Made by a program: the position numbers and the translations under genes
In this document: piece by piece, positions 25,594 to 33,909 of the stretch
How positions within the stretch are numbered: position 1 is the first letter of the stretch
Layout of the letters: each line of letters starts with the position of its first letter
NCBI GenBank assembly: GCA_020633725.1
Contig: JACKDC010000002.1
Location: forward strand, 310,001-374,000
DNA from: Candidatus Latescibacterota bacterium
GTDB lineage: Bacteria > Krumholzibacteriota > Krumholzibacteriia > JACNKJ01
Reading direction: 5' to 3'
DNA: 64,000 bases
Notes under the pieces: model-generated
Database searches by the model: none
What the model saw: only the letters and a program-made list of their open reading frames with translations
Told to the model about the DNA's origin: nothing

Positions 25594-26838
25594 CTAGCCC
25601 AGGTGCTTCACCGGCGTCGGCGCCTCGGCGGCGGGGAACTCGACCTCGAGGATCTCGTCCGGCGCCGGCGTGGGGGGCGCGCCGCCGTCGCCGGCGGGGC
25701 CGGCCAGCGGCAGCCAGATCGTGAAGGTGCTGCCCTCGCCGTAGACGCTCTCCACGCCGATCCGTCCGTCGTGGAGGCTGAGGTAGTGGCGCGCGATGTC
25801 CAGGCCCAGGCCCGCGCCGCCTTCCAGCATGGCCAGGGCGTCGCCCGTCTGGTGGAAGCTCTCGAAGATCAGCTCCTGGTTCTCGGGCTGGATGCCGATG
25901 CCGTCGTCGGTCACGTCGATGCAGAGCTCATCGTCCTCGATGTGCGCGCTGATGCGCACGGTGCCGCCCGGCTCGTTGTACTTCACGCCGTTGGTGAGCA
26001 GGTTCCAGATCACCTGCTGGATGCGGAAGGCGTCCATGCGGACGCGCGGCAGCTCGGGCAGCTCGTCGAGCACGATGGCGATCTGCTTCTTGTCCGCGCG
26101 CACCTTCACGGTGCCGATGGCCTCCTGGATCACGGTGACCGGATCGGCCCAGCTCAGGTTGAGGCGGGTGCGGTCGTTGTGGAAGCGGCTGAGCTCCATC
26201 AGGTCCTCGATCAGCTGCAGCAGCTTGCTGCTCTGGTCGTGAACCACCTTGCTGAACTCCGCGCGCACGGCGAGGGACAGCTCCTCGTCCTCGAGCTGCT
26301 CGGAGTAGGCGATCACGCTGGTCAGCGGCGTCTTGAGCTCGTGGCTCACCTTGGCCAGGAACTCCAGCTTGCGCTTGGTGCTCTCCATGAGCTTCGCGTT
26401 GGACTTGCGCAGCTCCTCCACCGCGTGGTCGCGCTGGGTCATGTAGTTGGCGGCGATGCCGTCCTTGCCCTTGCTCAGGATCGAGATCAGGCGGCCCAGG
26501 TTCTCGCCCAGGTGCTCCGGCTCGCTCTGGGACACGGTGAGCTCCCAGAGCGTCTCGCTGACCATGTTGAGCGTGAGCAGGCTGTCCTCGATGGGCACGC
26601 CCGCGGCCACGTTCTGCTCGCTGGCGTAGTCGAGAAAGAAGGTGAAGAGGTAGTCGTCCTCGTAGCGCAGCGACTGGAGGATGGGATCGATGTGCCGCCA
26701 GGCCAGGGCGCGCAGGCCGTCGAAGTCGAACTGGTCGAAGGAGCAGCGTCCAGAATTGCGAAAGCGCCGCGCCACCGCCTCCTGCAGCGGCTCGGCGTTG
26801 CTCTCGATGATCTGCAACAAGCTCTTGCCGGGTTCCAT
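25594..26838 (-). CDS. sensor histidine kinase with RsbRD-like N-terminus
   Basis: This is a 414-residue kinase with no transmembrane helix. Residues about 10-125 are all-helical and resemble the RsbRD_N/globin-like sensory domain ('FDFDGLRALAWRHIDPILQS', 'LTLNMVSETLWELT'). A coiled linker leads to the HisKA dimerisation box 'AKVSHELKTPLTSVIAYSEQ', whose His is the likely phosphorylation site. The ATPase then follows: N box 'QVIWNLLTNGVKYNE', G1 'DVTDDGIGI', F box 'FESFHQ' and G2 'GGAGLGLDIARH'. No response regulator is adjacent, so it is an orphan kinase here. GTG 26868 is an alternative start. The MscS gene is 74 bases downstream. Confidence 0.9.
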   Translation of the reverse strand: MEPGKSLLQIIESNAEPLQEAVARRFRNSGRCSFDQFDFDGLRALAWRHIDPILQSLRYEDDYLFTFFLDYASEQNVAAGVPIEDSLLTLNMVSETLWELTVSQSEPEHLGENLGRLISILSKGKDGIAANYMTQRDHAVEELRKSNAKLMESTKRKLEFLAKVSHELKTPLTSVIAYSEQLEDEELSLAVRAEFSKVVHDQSSKLLQLIEDLMELSRFHNDRTRLNLSWADPVTVIQEAIGTVKVRADKKQIAIVLDELPELPRVRMDAFRIQQVIWNLLTNGVKYNEPGGTVRISAHIEDDELCIDVTDDGIGIQPENQELIFESFHQTGDALAMLEGGAGLGLDIARHYLSLHDGRIGVESVYGEGSTFTIWLPLAGPAGDGGAPPTPAPDEILEVEFPAAEAPTPVKHLG

Positions 26839-27004
26839 CCTGCGTCGCTCCCTGGCTGCCGCGATCACCCTGGACGTCGTCGTCGCATCCGGCGACGGCG
26901 CGTGCTACCCTTCGCTTTCCCGGGACGGCGGCGGCGGCGCCGGCCTCCCGAGCCTGCGGGGGGCTTTTGCATCCCGCGTACCGAAACGACCTGTGAGGAC
27001 GCCC

Positions 27005-27490
27005 ATGGCCGAACTCTCGCACACGGGGCCCGGCGGCGAGGCCCGCATGGTGGACGTCTCCGGCAAGCCCAGCTCGCGCCGAAGCGCCGTGGCGGAGGCG
27101 AGAATGCGCCTCGGCGACGAAGCCTGGGCGGCGCTCGCCGGGAACCGGGCGGCCAAGGGGGACGTCCTCGCCGCCGCCCGCCTGGCCGGCATCGGCGCCG
27201 CGAAGCGCACGGGCAGCCTGATCCCGCTCTGCCATCCCCTGGGGCTCGATCATGCCGCGGTGGACTTCGCGCTGGACGATGCGTCCCGGGAGCTCCGCAT
27301 CACGGCGACCGCAACTTGCACGGGTCCCACCGGCGTCGAGATGGAGGCCCTCACGGCGGCCAGCGTGGCGGCGCTCACGGTCTACGACATGCTGAAGGCC
27401 GTCGAGCGGGGCATCGTGATCGGGCCGATCCGACTGCTGGAGAAGAGCGGCGGCGCCAGCGGCCACTGGCGCGCGGACTCGACGGAATGA
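27005..27490 (+). CDS. moaC: cyclic pyranopterin monophosphate synthase
   Basis: This 161-residue MoaC performs the second step of molybdopterin synthesis, converting the MoaA product to cyclic pyranopterin monophosphate. Motifs are 'ARMVDVSGKPSSRRSAVAEA', 'GIGAAKRTGSLIPLCHPLGL' with the catalytic Lys-Arg and His, 'GPTGVEMEALTAASVAALTV' and 'YDMLKAVER'. All known active-site residues appear intact. GAGGACGCCC precedes the ATG. It overlaps moeA by ATGA. The 166 bases upstream are GC-rich and contain the start of the opposite kinase gene. I see no clear Moco riboswitch. Confidence 0.96.
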   Translation: MAELSHTGPGGEARMVDVSGKPSSRRSAVAEARMRLGDEAWAALAGNRAAKGDVLAAARLAGIGAAKRTGSLIPLCHPLGLDHAAVDFALDDASRELRITATATCTGPTGVEMEALTAASVAALTVYDMLKAVERGIVIGPIRLLEKSGGASGHWRADSTE

Positions 27491-28713
27491 AGACCTTCGT
27501 GAGCGTGGCCGAGGCCAAGGCCCTGGTCGCCGAGGGCCTGCCGGCGCCGCGCCTCGCGCGGCTGTCCCTGGCGCGCGCGGCCGGCCACGTGCTGGCCCGC
27601 GATCTCGTGGCCCGCGAGTCCCTGCCCGCCTTCGCGAACAGCGCCATGGACGGCTACGCCGTCCGCGCCGCCGACGTCGCCGGCGCCACGCCGGAGCGCC
27701 CCCGCACGCTGCCCCTCGCCGGCGAGATCGCCGCGGGGGCGGCCCCGGGCGCGGCGTGGCCGGCCGGGAGCGTCCTGCGCATCATGACGGGCGCGCCGGT
27801 GCCGGACGCCTGCGACGGCGTGATCCCCGTGGAGCGCACCGAGGAGGCGGACGGCGCCGTGCGCTTTCTCGCCGATCTGGGCGCCACCGGGCCCAACCTG
27901 CGTCCGGCGGGGGAGGACGTCACCGCCGGCGCCCCTCTGCTCGCCGCCGGCACGCGCCTCACGCCCGCTGCGCTCGCCCTGCTCGCGGCGCAGGGTTTCG
28001 CGCGCGTGCCCGTGTGGCGCCGCCCGCGCGTGGCGCTGCTGGCCACGGGCGACGAGCTGCGCCCCGTGGGCGCGTCGCTCGAGCCCGGGCAGATCCGCAA
28101 CAGCAACGTGCCGATGGCCGTGGCGCTGCTCGCCGAGAGCGGCTTCACGGCGCTGGACCTGGGCGTCGCCCCGGACGCCCCCGGCCCCCTGCGCGCGCTG
28201 CTGGCGCGCGGCCTGGCCGAGGCGGACGTCCTCGTGAGCTCCGGAGGCGTCTCCATGGGACGCTACGACCTGGTGGGCACGCTGCTCGCGGAGATGGGCG
28301 CGACCTGGGTCTTCCACAAGGTGCGGCAGCAGCCCGGCGGGCCGCTGGCGCTGCTGCGCTGGGAGGGCAGGCCCGTGTTCGGCCTGCCGGGCAATCCCGT
28401 CTCCACTTTCATGACGCTCTGGTACTACGTGCTGCCCGCGCTGCGGCGCATGGCCGGCGACCCCGAGACCGAGCCGCGCGTCGTGAGGGCGCGCCTGGCG
28501 GAGGCGATCGCGGGGCGTCCGGTGAAGCAGTTCTTCGCGCGGGCGGCTCTGCGGCGCGTGGAGGACGGCTGGGAGGCCACGCCGCGGCCGCCCCACGGCA
28601 GCCACGTGCTGAGCAGCCTCGCCGCGTCGAACGCGTTCCTGCTGCTGCCGCCGGACTGCGGACGCCTGGAGGCGGGGGTGGAAGTGGATGCGGCGCTGCT
28701 GGCGCCCTGCTGA
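27487..28713 (+). CDS. moeA: molybdopterin molybdenumtransferase
   Basis: This 408-residue MoeA inserts molybdate into adenylylated molybdopterin. It shows 'LPAFANSAMDGYAVRAADV', 'RIMTGAPVPDACDGVIPVE', the MoCF-fold stretch 'GDELRPVGASLEPGQIRNSN' and 'VSSGGVSMGRYDLV', and 'FGLPGNPVSTFMTLWYYV'. These are complete and in order. Translation is coupled to moaC. The window has no molybdoenzyme, so the user of the cofactor lies elsewhere. MogA-like activity could be supplied by another gene. Confidence 0.95.
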   Translation: MKTFVSVAEAKALVAEGLPAPRLARLSLARAAGHVLARDLVARESLPAFANSAMDGYAVRAADVAGATPERPRTLPLAGEIAAGAAPGAAWPAGSVLRIMTGAPVPDACDGVIPVERTEEADGAVRFLADLGATGPNLRPAGEDVTAGAPLLAAGTRLTPAALALLAAQGFARVPVWRRPRVALLATGDELRPVGASLEPGQIRNSNVPMAVALLAESGFTALDLGVAPDAPGPLRALLARGLAEADVLVSSGGVSMGRYDLVGTLLAEMGATWVFHKVRQQPGGPLALLRWEGRPVFGLPGNPVSTFMTLWYYVLPALRRMAGDPETEPRVVRARLAEAIAGRPVKQFFARAALRRVEDGWEATPRPPHGSHVLSSLAASNAFLLLPPDCGRLEAGVEVDAALLAPC

Positions 28714-28734
28714 ACGCGGCCGGACCCGGGCCCG

Positions 28735-30465
28735 CTAGGTCGCGGCCTCGGTGCCGGGGAGCGGCGTGGCCGCACGCAGTCCCCGGCGCTCGGCGCGGAG
28801 GCGGCTGAGGCTCAGCACGGCCTCGAGGATCAGCCACAGGTCGAGGCCGAGGATCACCAGGCCGGTGCCCACCAGCGGCCAGCTCACCGTGGTCGCGTGC
28901 ATGAAGCGCCAGAGGCTGTAGGGCAGCGCGATCAGCGTGACGGCCATCATGAAGGTCATGGGCAGCAGCAGGTAGAAGAAGGGCCGGCCGGCGCGGTAGA
29001 ACCAGAGGGTCATCACCAGGAAGCCCAGCGCGCCCAGCAGCTGGTTCGAGATGCCGAAGAGCGCCCAGAGCGTGATGCCCGCGGGCTTGCCGTCGACGCG
29101 GATCACCGCGAAGTAGCCGATGGCCAGCACCGCCACCAGGGCCGCGCCCCAGCGGCGCGCCGTGAGCACGCCCAGGGGACGGAAGTGGCTGCCCAGCTCC
29201 TCCAGGTTGTAGCGGAGCAGGCGGGTGCCGCTGTCGAGCGTGGTCATCGCGAAGCCCACCACCACGACGGCGATGAAGATGGCCATCAGCTCGGGGTTCA
29301 GACCGAGACCGGCGCAGAGATTCGCGCCGCCCTGGACGAAGGCCTGCAGCTTGGGGCCGAGGCCGTCGGCGCTGGCCCAGGACGCGTAGTGCGCGCTCCA
29401 CTCGGCCCGGCTCGCGAAGCCCGCGCTGGTGGCCAGGATCGCCAGCACGGCCAGCATGCCCTCGGTGAGCATCGCGCCGTAGGCGACGAAGAGGCCGTCA
29501 CGCTCGCTGGCCAGCTGCTTGGCCGTGGTGCCGCTGCTCACCAGCGAGTGGAAGCCGCTGATGGCCCCGCAGGCGACGGTGATGAAGAGGAAGGGGAAGA
29601 GCGGCGGCAGATCGGCGGGCACGTTGTTGAAGGCCGGCGCCACGATGGCCGGGCGGGTCACGAAGAGCCCGGCGAAGAGCAGCGCCATGCCGATGTAGAG
29701 CTGGAAGCTGTTCAGGTAGTCCCGCGGCTGCAGGAGCAGCCAGACCGGCAGGATGCTCGCGAGCAGGGCGTAGGCCATGAGGATCCACACCCAGCGGTCC
29801 AGGGAGAGGTCGCCCAGGCCAGGGAGGCTCGTCACCGGATGGTCGGCGCCCCACCAGACGGCCGCCAGCATCAGCCCGACGCCGAGCAGGGTGGCCGGCG
29901 TGAGCGGCACCCGCCAGCGGTAGACCATGATCCCGATCAGCACGGCGATCCCGATCAGCGCCCAGACGGGGATCACCGCCTGGGGATAGAAGCTGCTGGT
30001 GAAGAGGATGCCGATGACGTGGGCGAAGGCGCCCATCGCCAGCGCGAGCAGGAAGAAGGTGAGCACGAGGAAGAGCGTGCGGCCCCGCGGGCCGAGGATG
30101 TTGCCGGTGATGTCACCGATGCTCTTGCCCTCGTGACGCAGCGACAGGTAGAGCGCCGCCAGATCGTGCACCGCGCCCATGAAGATGCTGCCGAAGATCA
30201 CCCAGAGCAGCGCCGGCAACCAGCCCCAGATGACGGCGATCGCCGGACCCATGATCGGCCCCAGCCCGGCGATGGTGGCGAAGTGGTGGCCGAAGAGCAC
30301 CAGGCGGCGGCTGGGGACGTAGTCCACGCCGTCGGCGTAGCGCTGCGCCGGCGTCGCGCGTTCGGCTTCGAAGCCGAGCAGGCGGCTCGCCACGCGGCGG
30401 CCGTAGGTGTAGTAGGCGGCCAGGTAGGCGACGAAGGCGGCGACGGCGATGAGGACTGCGCTCAT
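28735..30465 (-). CDS. cstA: carbon starvation protein CstA family transporter
   Basis: This 576-residue inner membrane protein has about 16 hydrophobic segments. The family start 'RRVASRLLGFEAERATPAQR' is followed by 'DYVPSRRLVLFGHHFATIAG', 'GPIMGPAIAVIWGWLPALLW' and 'DLAALYLSLRHEGKSIGDI'. It belongs to the shorter CstA class (about 550-600 residues). Characterised relatives import pyruvate or peptides when carbon is scarce. The start has a poor ribosome site. A promoter and terminator hairpin lie upstream (30544-30635), suggesting an attenuated leader. An unspaced TTGACA at 30495-30500 (minus strand) is closer but lacks a -10. Confidence 0.92.
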   Translation of the reverse strand: MSAVLIAVAAFVAYLAAYYTYGRRVASRLLGFEAERATPAQRYADGVDYVPSRRLVLFGHHFATIAGLGPIMGPAIAVIWGWLPALLWVIFGSIFMGAVHDLAALYLSLRHEGKSIGDITGNILGPRGRTLFLVLTFFLLALAMGAFAHVIGILFTSSFYPQAVIPVWALIGIAVLIGIMVYRWRVPLTPATLLGVGLMLAAVWWGADHPVTSLPGLGDLSLDRWVWILMAYALLASILPVWLLLQPRDYLNSFQLYIGMALLFAGLFVTRPAIVAPAFNNVPADLPPLFPFLFITVACGAISGFHSLVSSGTTAKQLASERDGLFVAYGAMLTEGMLAVLAILATSAGFASRAEWSAHYASWASADGLGPKLQAFVQGGANLCAGLGLNPELMAIFIAVVVVGFAMTTLDSGTRLLRYNLEELGSHFRPLGVLTARRWGAALVAVLAIGYFAVIRVDGKPAGITLWALFGISNQLLGALGFLVMTLWFYRAGRPFFYLLLPMTFMMAVTLIALPYSLWRFMHATTVSWPLVGTGLVILGLDLWLILEAVLSLSRLRAERRGLRAATPLPGTEAAT

Positions 30466-30543
30466 GCGGCCAGCGTGGCGCAGCGCGCCGCAGGCTGTCA
30501 ACCGTCGAGCCGGCGGTGGGATTCGCCCTTCGAGCGAGGGCAC

Positions 30544-30588
30544 AAAAAAAACCTGCAGGAGCTCGGCGAATGCAGAGGCCCCCGCAGG
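30544..30588 (-). terminator. intrinsic terminator between the zinc-ribbon gene and cstA
   Basis: On the minus strand a CCTGC/GCAGG-closed hairpin (30552-30588), extended inward by GGGGC/GCTCC pairing, is followed by eight T residues (30551-30544). It ends the EIIA/zinc-ribbon transcript. It also lies just downstream of the promoter at 30607-30635, so it could act as an attenuator for cstA. Confidence 0.75.
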
Positions 30589-30606
30589 AGGGTGAGAGAA
30601 AGCTTT

Positions 30607-30635
30607 ACGCTACCAGAAGCCCGGGGGCCTGTCAA
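30607..30635 (-). promoter_or_regulatory. promoter inside the end of the zinc-ribbon gene, aimed at cstA
   Basis: On the minus strand TTGACA (30630-30635) and TAGCGT (30607-30612) are 17 bp apart. Transcription would start near 30600 and meet the terminator hairpin within about 15-50 bases, before reaching cstA. The same -10 hexamer is found upstream of the PTS EIIA gene. Confidence 0.5.
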
Positions 30636-30994
30636 GCCCCCCGGGGCCAGTAGAAGATCCGGCCGCAATTCTCGCACTGGAGGATGCGATCCCGGTTCTC
30701 GATGGACGTGTAACTCGTTGGAATTATTGCGAAACAGCCCAGGCAGACCTGGCCGGTGATGGGCACCACCGCCCGGCCCAGGCGGCCGATGATCCGCTCG
30801 TAGCGGTTCAGGAGGGGCCGGTCGATGCTCTCGGCCAGCTCGGCGCGCGCCTGGCGCAGGTCGTCCACGCCCTCGAGCGGGAAGCCCATGGCCTGCAGCT
30901 TCTCGGCGTGGACCTTGTTCTCGGCCTCGTGGATCATCGTGTCGAGATCCTGCAGGGCCACCAGCAGGAGCAGTTGCTCGTTCAGACTCGCCAC
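30632..30994 (-). CDS. short zinc-ribbon protein with coiled-coil N-terminus
   Basis: This 120-residue protein has a helical first half ('LNEQLLLLVALQDLDTMIHE') and a C-terminal zinc ribbon with two Cys pairs, 'CLGCF' (about residue 84) and 'CENCG' (about residue 107). The ribbon matches the C4-type domain of CT398/DUF164-like proteins, which are usually about 240 residues with a long coiled coil. Here most of the coil is missing. It starts with GTG overlapping the EIIA stop by one base (TAGTG). It may bind nucleic acid or protein, but its function is unknown. Confidence 0.75.
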   Translation of the reverse strand: MASLNEQLLLLVALQDLDTMIHEAENKVHAEKLQAMGFPLEGVDDLRQARAELAESIDRPLLNRYERIIGRLGRAVVPITGQVCLGCFAIIPTSYTSIENRDRILQCENCGRIFYWPRGA

Positions 30995-31515
30995 TAGTCG
31001 TCTCCCAGGATGATCGTGCGGAACTCCGCGAAGGACTTCACGGCCATCAGCTTTTCGCGCGTGGCCTCGTCGCGGATCAGCTCCACCACCTGGCCGAGGG
31101 CCGGCAGGTAGCGGTTCTCCTTCTCCACGGGCGGGGCGATGAACATGAAGAACAGGTGGACGGGCTTGCCGTCGATGGCGCCGTAGGTGACGCCCTTGGA
31201 CGAGCGCGCGAAAAAGGCCATCAGCGTGGGGATGGCCAGCGAGCGCCCGTGCGGGAAGGCGACGCCCTGGCCCAGGCCGGTGCTGCCCAGGCTCTCGCGG
31301 TTCTTCAGCATGCCGAGGATGACGTCCTGGTCGCGGATCACGCCGGCCGACCCCGCGTGCTCGACCATCTCCTGGAGGACGCCGTCGCGGTCCGTCGCCT
31401 TCAGGTCGGCGATGAAGAGTTCCTCGCTGAACAGCGTGATCAGTTCCTCGTGATTCATGGAATCGCTACCTTCCTGGGCCGACGTTCGCGTCGGCGTCGC
31501 CTTGTCATCAGCCAT
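30994..31515 (-). CDS. PTS EIIA(Ntr)-type sugar/nitrogen regulatory protein
   Basis: This 173-residue protein contains the PTS_EIIA_2 domain with the phosphoacceptor His in 'GVAFPHGRSLAIP', plus 'ESLGSTGLGQ' and 'VHLFFMFIAPP'. Such proteins receive phosphate from HPr/NPr and often regulate transport or potassium balance rather than carry sugar. No EIIB or EIIC is next to it. ATG 31515 has GAGGG five bases ahead. ATG 31458 (154 residues, GGAAGG ten bases ahead) is a good alternative that begins closer to the domain. A promoter lies at 31566-31594. Confidence 0.88.
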   Translation of the reverse strand: MADDKATPTRTSAQEGSDSMNHEELITLFSEELFIADLKATDRDGVLQEMVEHAGSAGVIRDQDVILGMLKNRESLGSTGLGQGVAFPHGRSLAIPTLMAFFARSSKGVTYGAIDGKPVHLFFMFIAPPVEKENRYLPALGQVVELIRDEATREKLMAVKSFAEFRTIILGDD

Positions 31516-31565
31516 GGGCACCCTCGGTCGGACAATACGGACGTAGGGACCTGGAATCCCCGAAC

Positions 31566-31594
31566 ACGCTAGCAAATAGTGACGACTGTAACAA
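31566..31594 (-). promoter_or_regulatory. promoter of the EIIA gene
   Basis: On the minus strand TTGTTA (31589-31594) and TAGCGT (31566-31571) are 17 bp apart. The AT-rich spacer stands out in this GC-rich window. Confidence 0.45.
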
Positions 31595-31644
31595 GAGGGG
31601 AAGGCTGACTTTATGGCCGCGTGGCGCTCTGCTAGACTCCGGGC

Positions 31645-32607
31645 ATGGTCAAGGTGGATTCGCGTGAGGCCGAGCGCCTCGAGGGACGGGTGCTGCGCGC
31701 CGAAAGCGGACGCTTCCTGGTGGACGTCGGCGAGCACCGGGTGCCCTGCCGCCTGCGCGGCAGGATCCGCAAGCAGCGGCTGGGGCAGGTGCGGAACGTG
31801 GTCGTCGGCGACCGGGTGCTGGTGCAGCTGACCGGGAGCGAGCCCCGCCCGGAGGCCGAGGGCGTGATCGAGGAGCTTCTGCCCCGGGACAATCACCTCA
31901 GCCGGGCCAGCGCCGAGCGGTCGAGCCGTCAGCAGGTGCTGATGGCCAATCTCGACCGGGTCTTCGTGGTCATGGCGGCGGCCCAGCCCGACTTCAACGC
32001 CCGCCTGCTGGACCGCTTCCTGGTGGCGGTGGCGCACCAGGACCTGGACGGCGTGATCGTCCTCAACAAGTGCGACCTCGCGGACGCCCCCGGCCTCACC
32101 GCCATGGTGCTGCCCTACCGGGCCGCCGGCTATCCGGTGATCCTGACCAGCGCCGAGACGGGCGAGGGCGTCGAGCGGCTGGCGCGAAGCATGGCCGGCC
32201 GGGTGAGCCTCTTTCTCGGCCCCTCGGGCGCGGGCAAGAGCAGCCTGCTGAGCCGCGTGCAGCCGGGGCTCGAGCTCAGCGTGCGCACCGTGAGCGAGGC
32301 GACGGGCAAGGGCCGTCACACCACCAGCGCCACCGAGCTGCACGCGCTGGACCGCGGCGGCTGGGTGGCCGACTCACCCGGCGTGCGCGAATTCGGGCTG
32401 TGGGGGATCGACGCGCAGGAGCTCGCGGCCTGCTTCCCGGAGTTCCGTCCCCACCTGGGCGGCTGCCGCTACCCCGACTGCACGCACTCCCACGAGCCCG
32501 ACTGCGCGCTGCAGGACGCCGTCGAGGAGCGCGCGGTGGACCCGCGGCGCTACGAGAGCTACCTGCGCATCCTGGAGTCCCTGGGGGAGGGGCGCTTCAG
32601 CGTCTAG
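31645..32607 (+). CDS. rsgA: small ribosomal subunit biogenesis GTPase RsgA
   Basis: This 320-residue circularly permuted GTPase matures the 30S subunit. It has an OB-fold start ('LEGRVLRAESGRFLVDVG'), G4 'VLNKCDLAD', G1 'FLGPSGAGKSSLLSRV', the switch 'GRHTTSATELHAL' and G3 'VADSPGVREFGLWG'. The C-terminal zinc site is 'GCRYPDCTHSHEPDC'. A TAGACT box (31633-31638) ends only six bases before the ATG, so the mRNA may be leaderless; no ribosome site is visible. It is convergent with the kinase gene, and both stops lie in one CTAG (32604-32607). Confidence 0.95.
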   Translation: MVKVDSREAERLEGRVLRAESGRFLVDVGEHRVPCRLRGRIRKQRLGQVRNVVVGDRVLVQLTGSEPRPEAEGVIEELLPRDNHLSRASAERSSRQQVLMANLDRVFVVMAAAQPDFNARLLDRFLVAVAHQDLDGVIVLNKCDLADAPGLTAMVLPYRAAGYPVILTSAETGEGVERLARSMAGRVSLFLGPSGAGKSSLLSRVQPGLELSVRTVSEATGKGRHTTSATELHALDRGGWVADSPGVREFGLWGIDAQELAACFPEFRPHLGGCRYPDCTHSHEPDCALQDAVEERAVDPRRYESYLRILESLGEGRFSV

Positions 32608-33713
32608 TGGAAGAGGCCGACGATGTGGCCCCAGACCGAGGCGGCCAGCGCGGTCAGGCTGGGGAAGCGGCCCAGCCAGAGGCCCTCGAGCCCCAGCAGT
32701 CCCGCGCCCAGCATCAGGATGACGGCCGACTTGCCGTAGCGCTGCTTGAGACGCTGGCGCAGGCTGGGCTTCGTGGCGTCCAGCGTGCTCTTCTTCAGCA
32801 CCACGCGGTAGTGGTTCGGATCGCTGAGGAACTGCTGCACGCGCTCGTCCGGATGGTGGATGCCCAGCCGCTCCAGCACGGAGTGCAGGTCGGCGATGAG
32901 CGCGTTGCCGTTGGAGTAGCGCAGGGAGCGGTCGCGCTGCAGGCAGGTCATCACCAGCGTGTCGACGAAGGCCGGCACCTCTTCCCTGAGCGTCGACGGC
33001 GGATCCACGCGGCAGTTGAGGATCTCGCGGAAGACCTCGTCGGAGCTCGTGCCCTGGAAGGGCGTCTGGAAGGTGAGGAGCTGGTAGAGGACGATGCCGA
33101 AGGAGAACAGGTCGCTCCGCGCGTCGAGCGTGGCGCCCTGCACCTGCTCCGGCGACATGTAGAGCGGCGTGCCGGCCGGGTGCGAGTGCTTGCCCGCGTT
33201 CTTCTGCGTGTCCACGAGCCGCGCCAGGCCGAAGTCGGCCACCTTCACCGCGCCCTCGCGATTGAGCAGGATGTTCGCCGGCTTGATGTCCAGGTGCAGG
33301 ACGTGGTGGTCGTGCACGTAGGCGAGCCCGCGGGCGGTGAAGTAGGCGATGGACAGCGCCACGTCCAGCGGCAGCACCTCGGCCCGCTCCAGCAGGTCGC
33401 GCACCGAGCCGCCGCGCACGAACTCCATCACGAAGTAGTAGAAGCTGTCCTGCTCGCCGAAGTCGATCACCTGGACGATGTTCGGGTGCTCCAGGCGCGC
33501 GAGCAGCTTCGCCTCCTCGGCGAAGCGGCGGCGGAACTCCTCCTGCGCGGAGAGCTGCCGGCGGAGCACCTTGATCACCACGTCGCGGTCGAGGCTGTTC
33601 TGACGGGCAAGGAAGATGCGCGCGGCGCCGCCCGTGGCCAGGGGCCGCTTCATCGTGTAGTTCTCCCCCAGCTGAACCTGGGGCATCGGCTTGTCGGCAG
33701 TTTCGGTGTTCAT
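32604..33713 (-). CDS. membrane-anchored serine/threonine protein kinase
   Basis: This is a 369-residue Hanks-type kinase. The glycine loop is 'LATGGAARIFLARQ' with Lys in 'VVIKVLRRQ'. The catalytic loop reads 'VLHLDIKPANILL', HLD in place of the usual HRD. 'VADFGLARL' is the DFG motif and 'YMSPEQ' the APE-like motif. A linker of some 60 residues leads to one C-terminal transmembrane helix ('AVILMLGAGLLGLEGLWLG') and a short tail, with no extracytoplasmic sensor domain. It probably phosphorylates cytoplasmic targets from the membrane. ATG 33713 is preceded by a weak site, and an upstream in-frame start could add 15 residues. No cognate phosphatase is nearby. Confidence 0.9.
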   Translation of the reverse strand: MNTETADKPMPQVQLGENYTMKRPLATGGAARIFLARQNSLDRDVVIKVLRRQLSAQEEFRRRFAEEAKLLARLEHPNIVQVIDFGEQDSFYYFVMEFVRGGSVRDLLERAEVLPLDVALSIAYFTARGLAYVHDHHVLHLDIKPANILLNREGAVKVADFGLARLVDTQKNAGKHSHPAGTPLYMSPEQVQGATLDARSDLFSFGIVLYQLLTFQTPFQGTSSDEVFREILNCRVDPPSTLREEVPAFVDTLVMTCLQRDRSLRYSNGNALIADLHSVLERLGIHHPDERVQQFLSDPNHYRVVLKKSTLDATKPSLRQRLKQRYGKSAVILMLGAGLLGLEGLWLGRFPSLTALAASVWGHIVGLFH

Positions 33714-33800
33714 TCCGGCACGGAGAGTCAAAAGGCGTGCCAGGCAGGATGGCGGCATCAGGAGGCGTCACGGGGAGCGTTGAAACGTCCTGAGGTCGCC

Positions 33801-33830
33801 TTGACGGCGCAAGTTGCGGCGTGGTATTAC
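33801..33830 (+). promoter_or_regulatory. candidate promoter of the cold-shock gene
   Basis: TTGACG (33801-33806) and TATTAC (33825-33830) are 18 bp apart. Transcription from here would give a leader of about 70 bases before the TTG start, which is plausible for a cold-shock mRNA. Confidence 0.45.
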
Positions 33831-33909
33831 CCGCATGTGACCTGATCGTCCGGGCCGGGGCGAGGCGGGCGCGACGCTCAGCCTCATCCCAATCTCAGGG
33901 GAGTCTGCC

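Noticed and set aside
26869..27004. Possible Moco riboswitch ahead of moaC
   Set aside because: The stretch is GC-rich with small hairpins, but I could not fit the known Moco RNA core, and it also holds the opposite kinase gene's start. A covariance search would decide.
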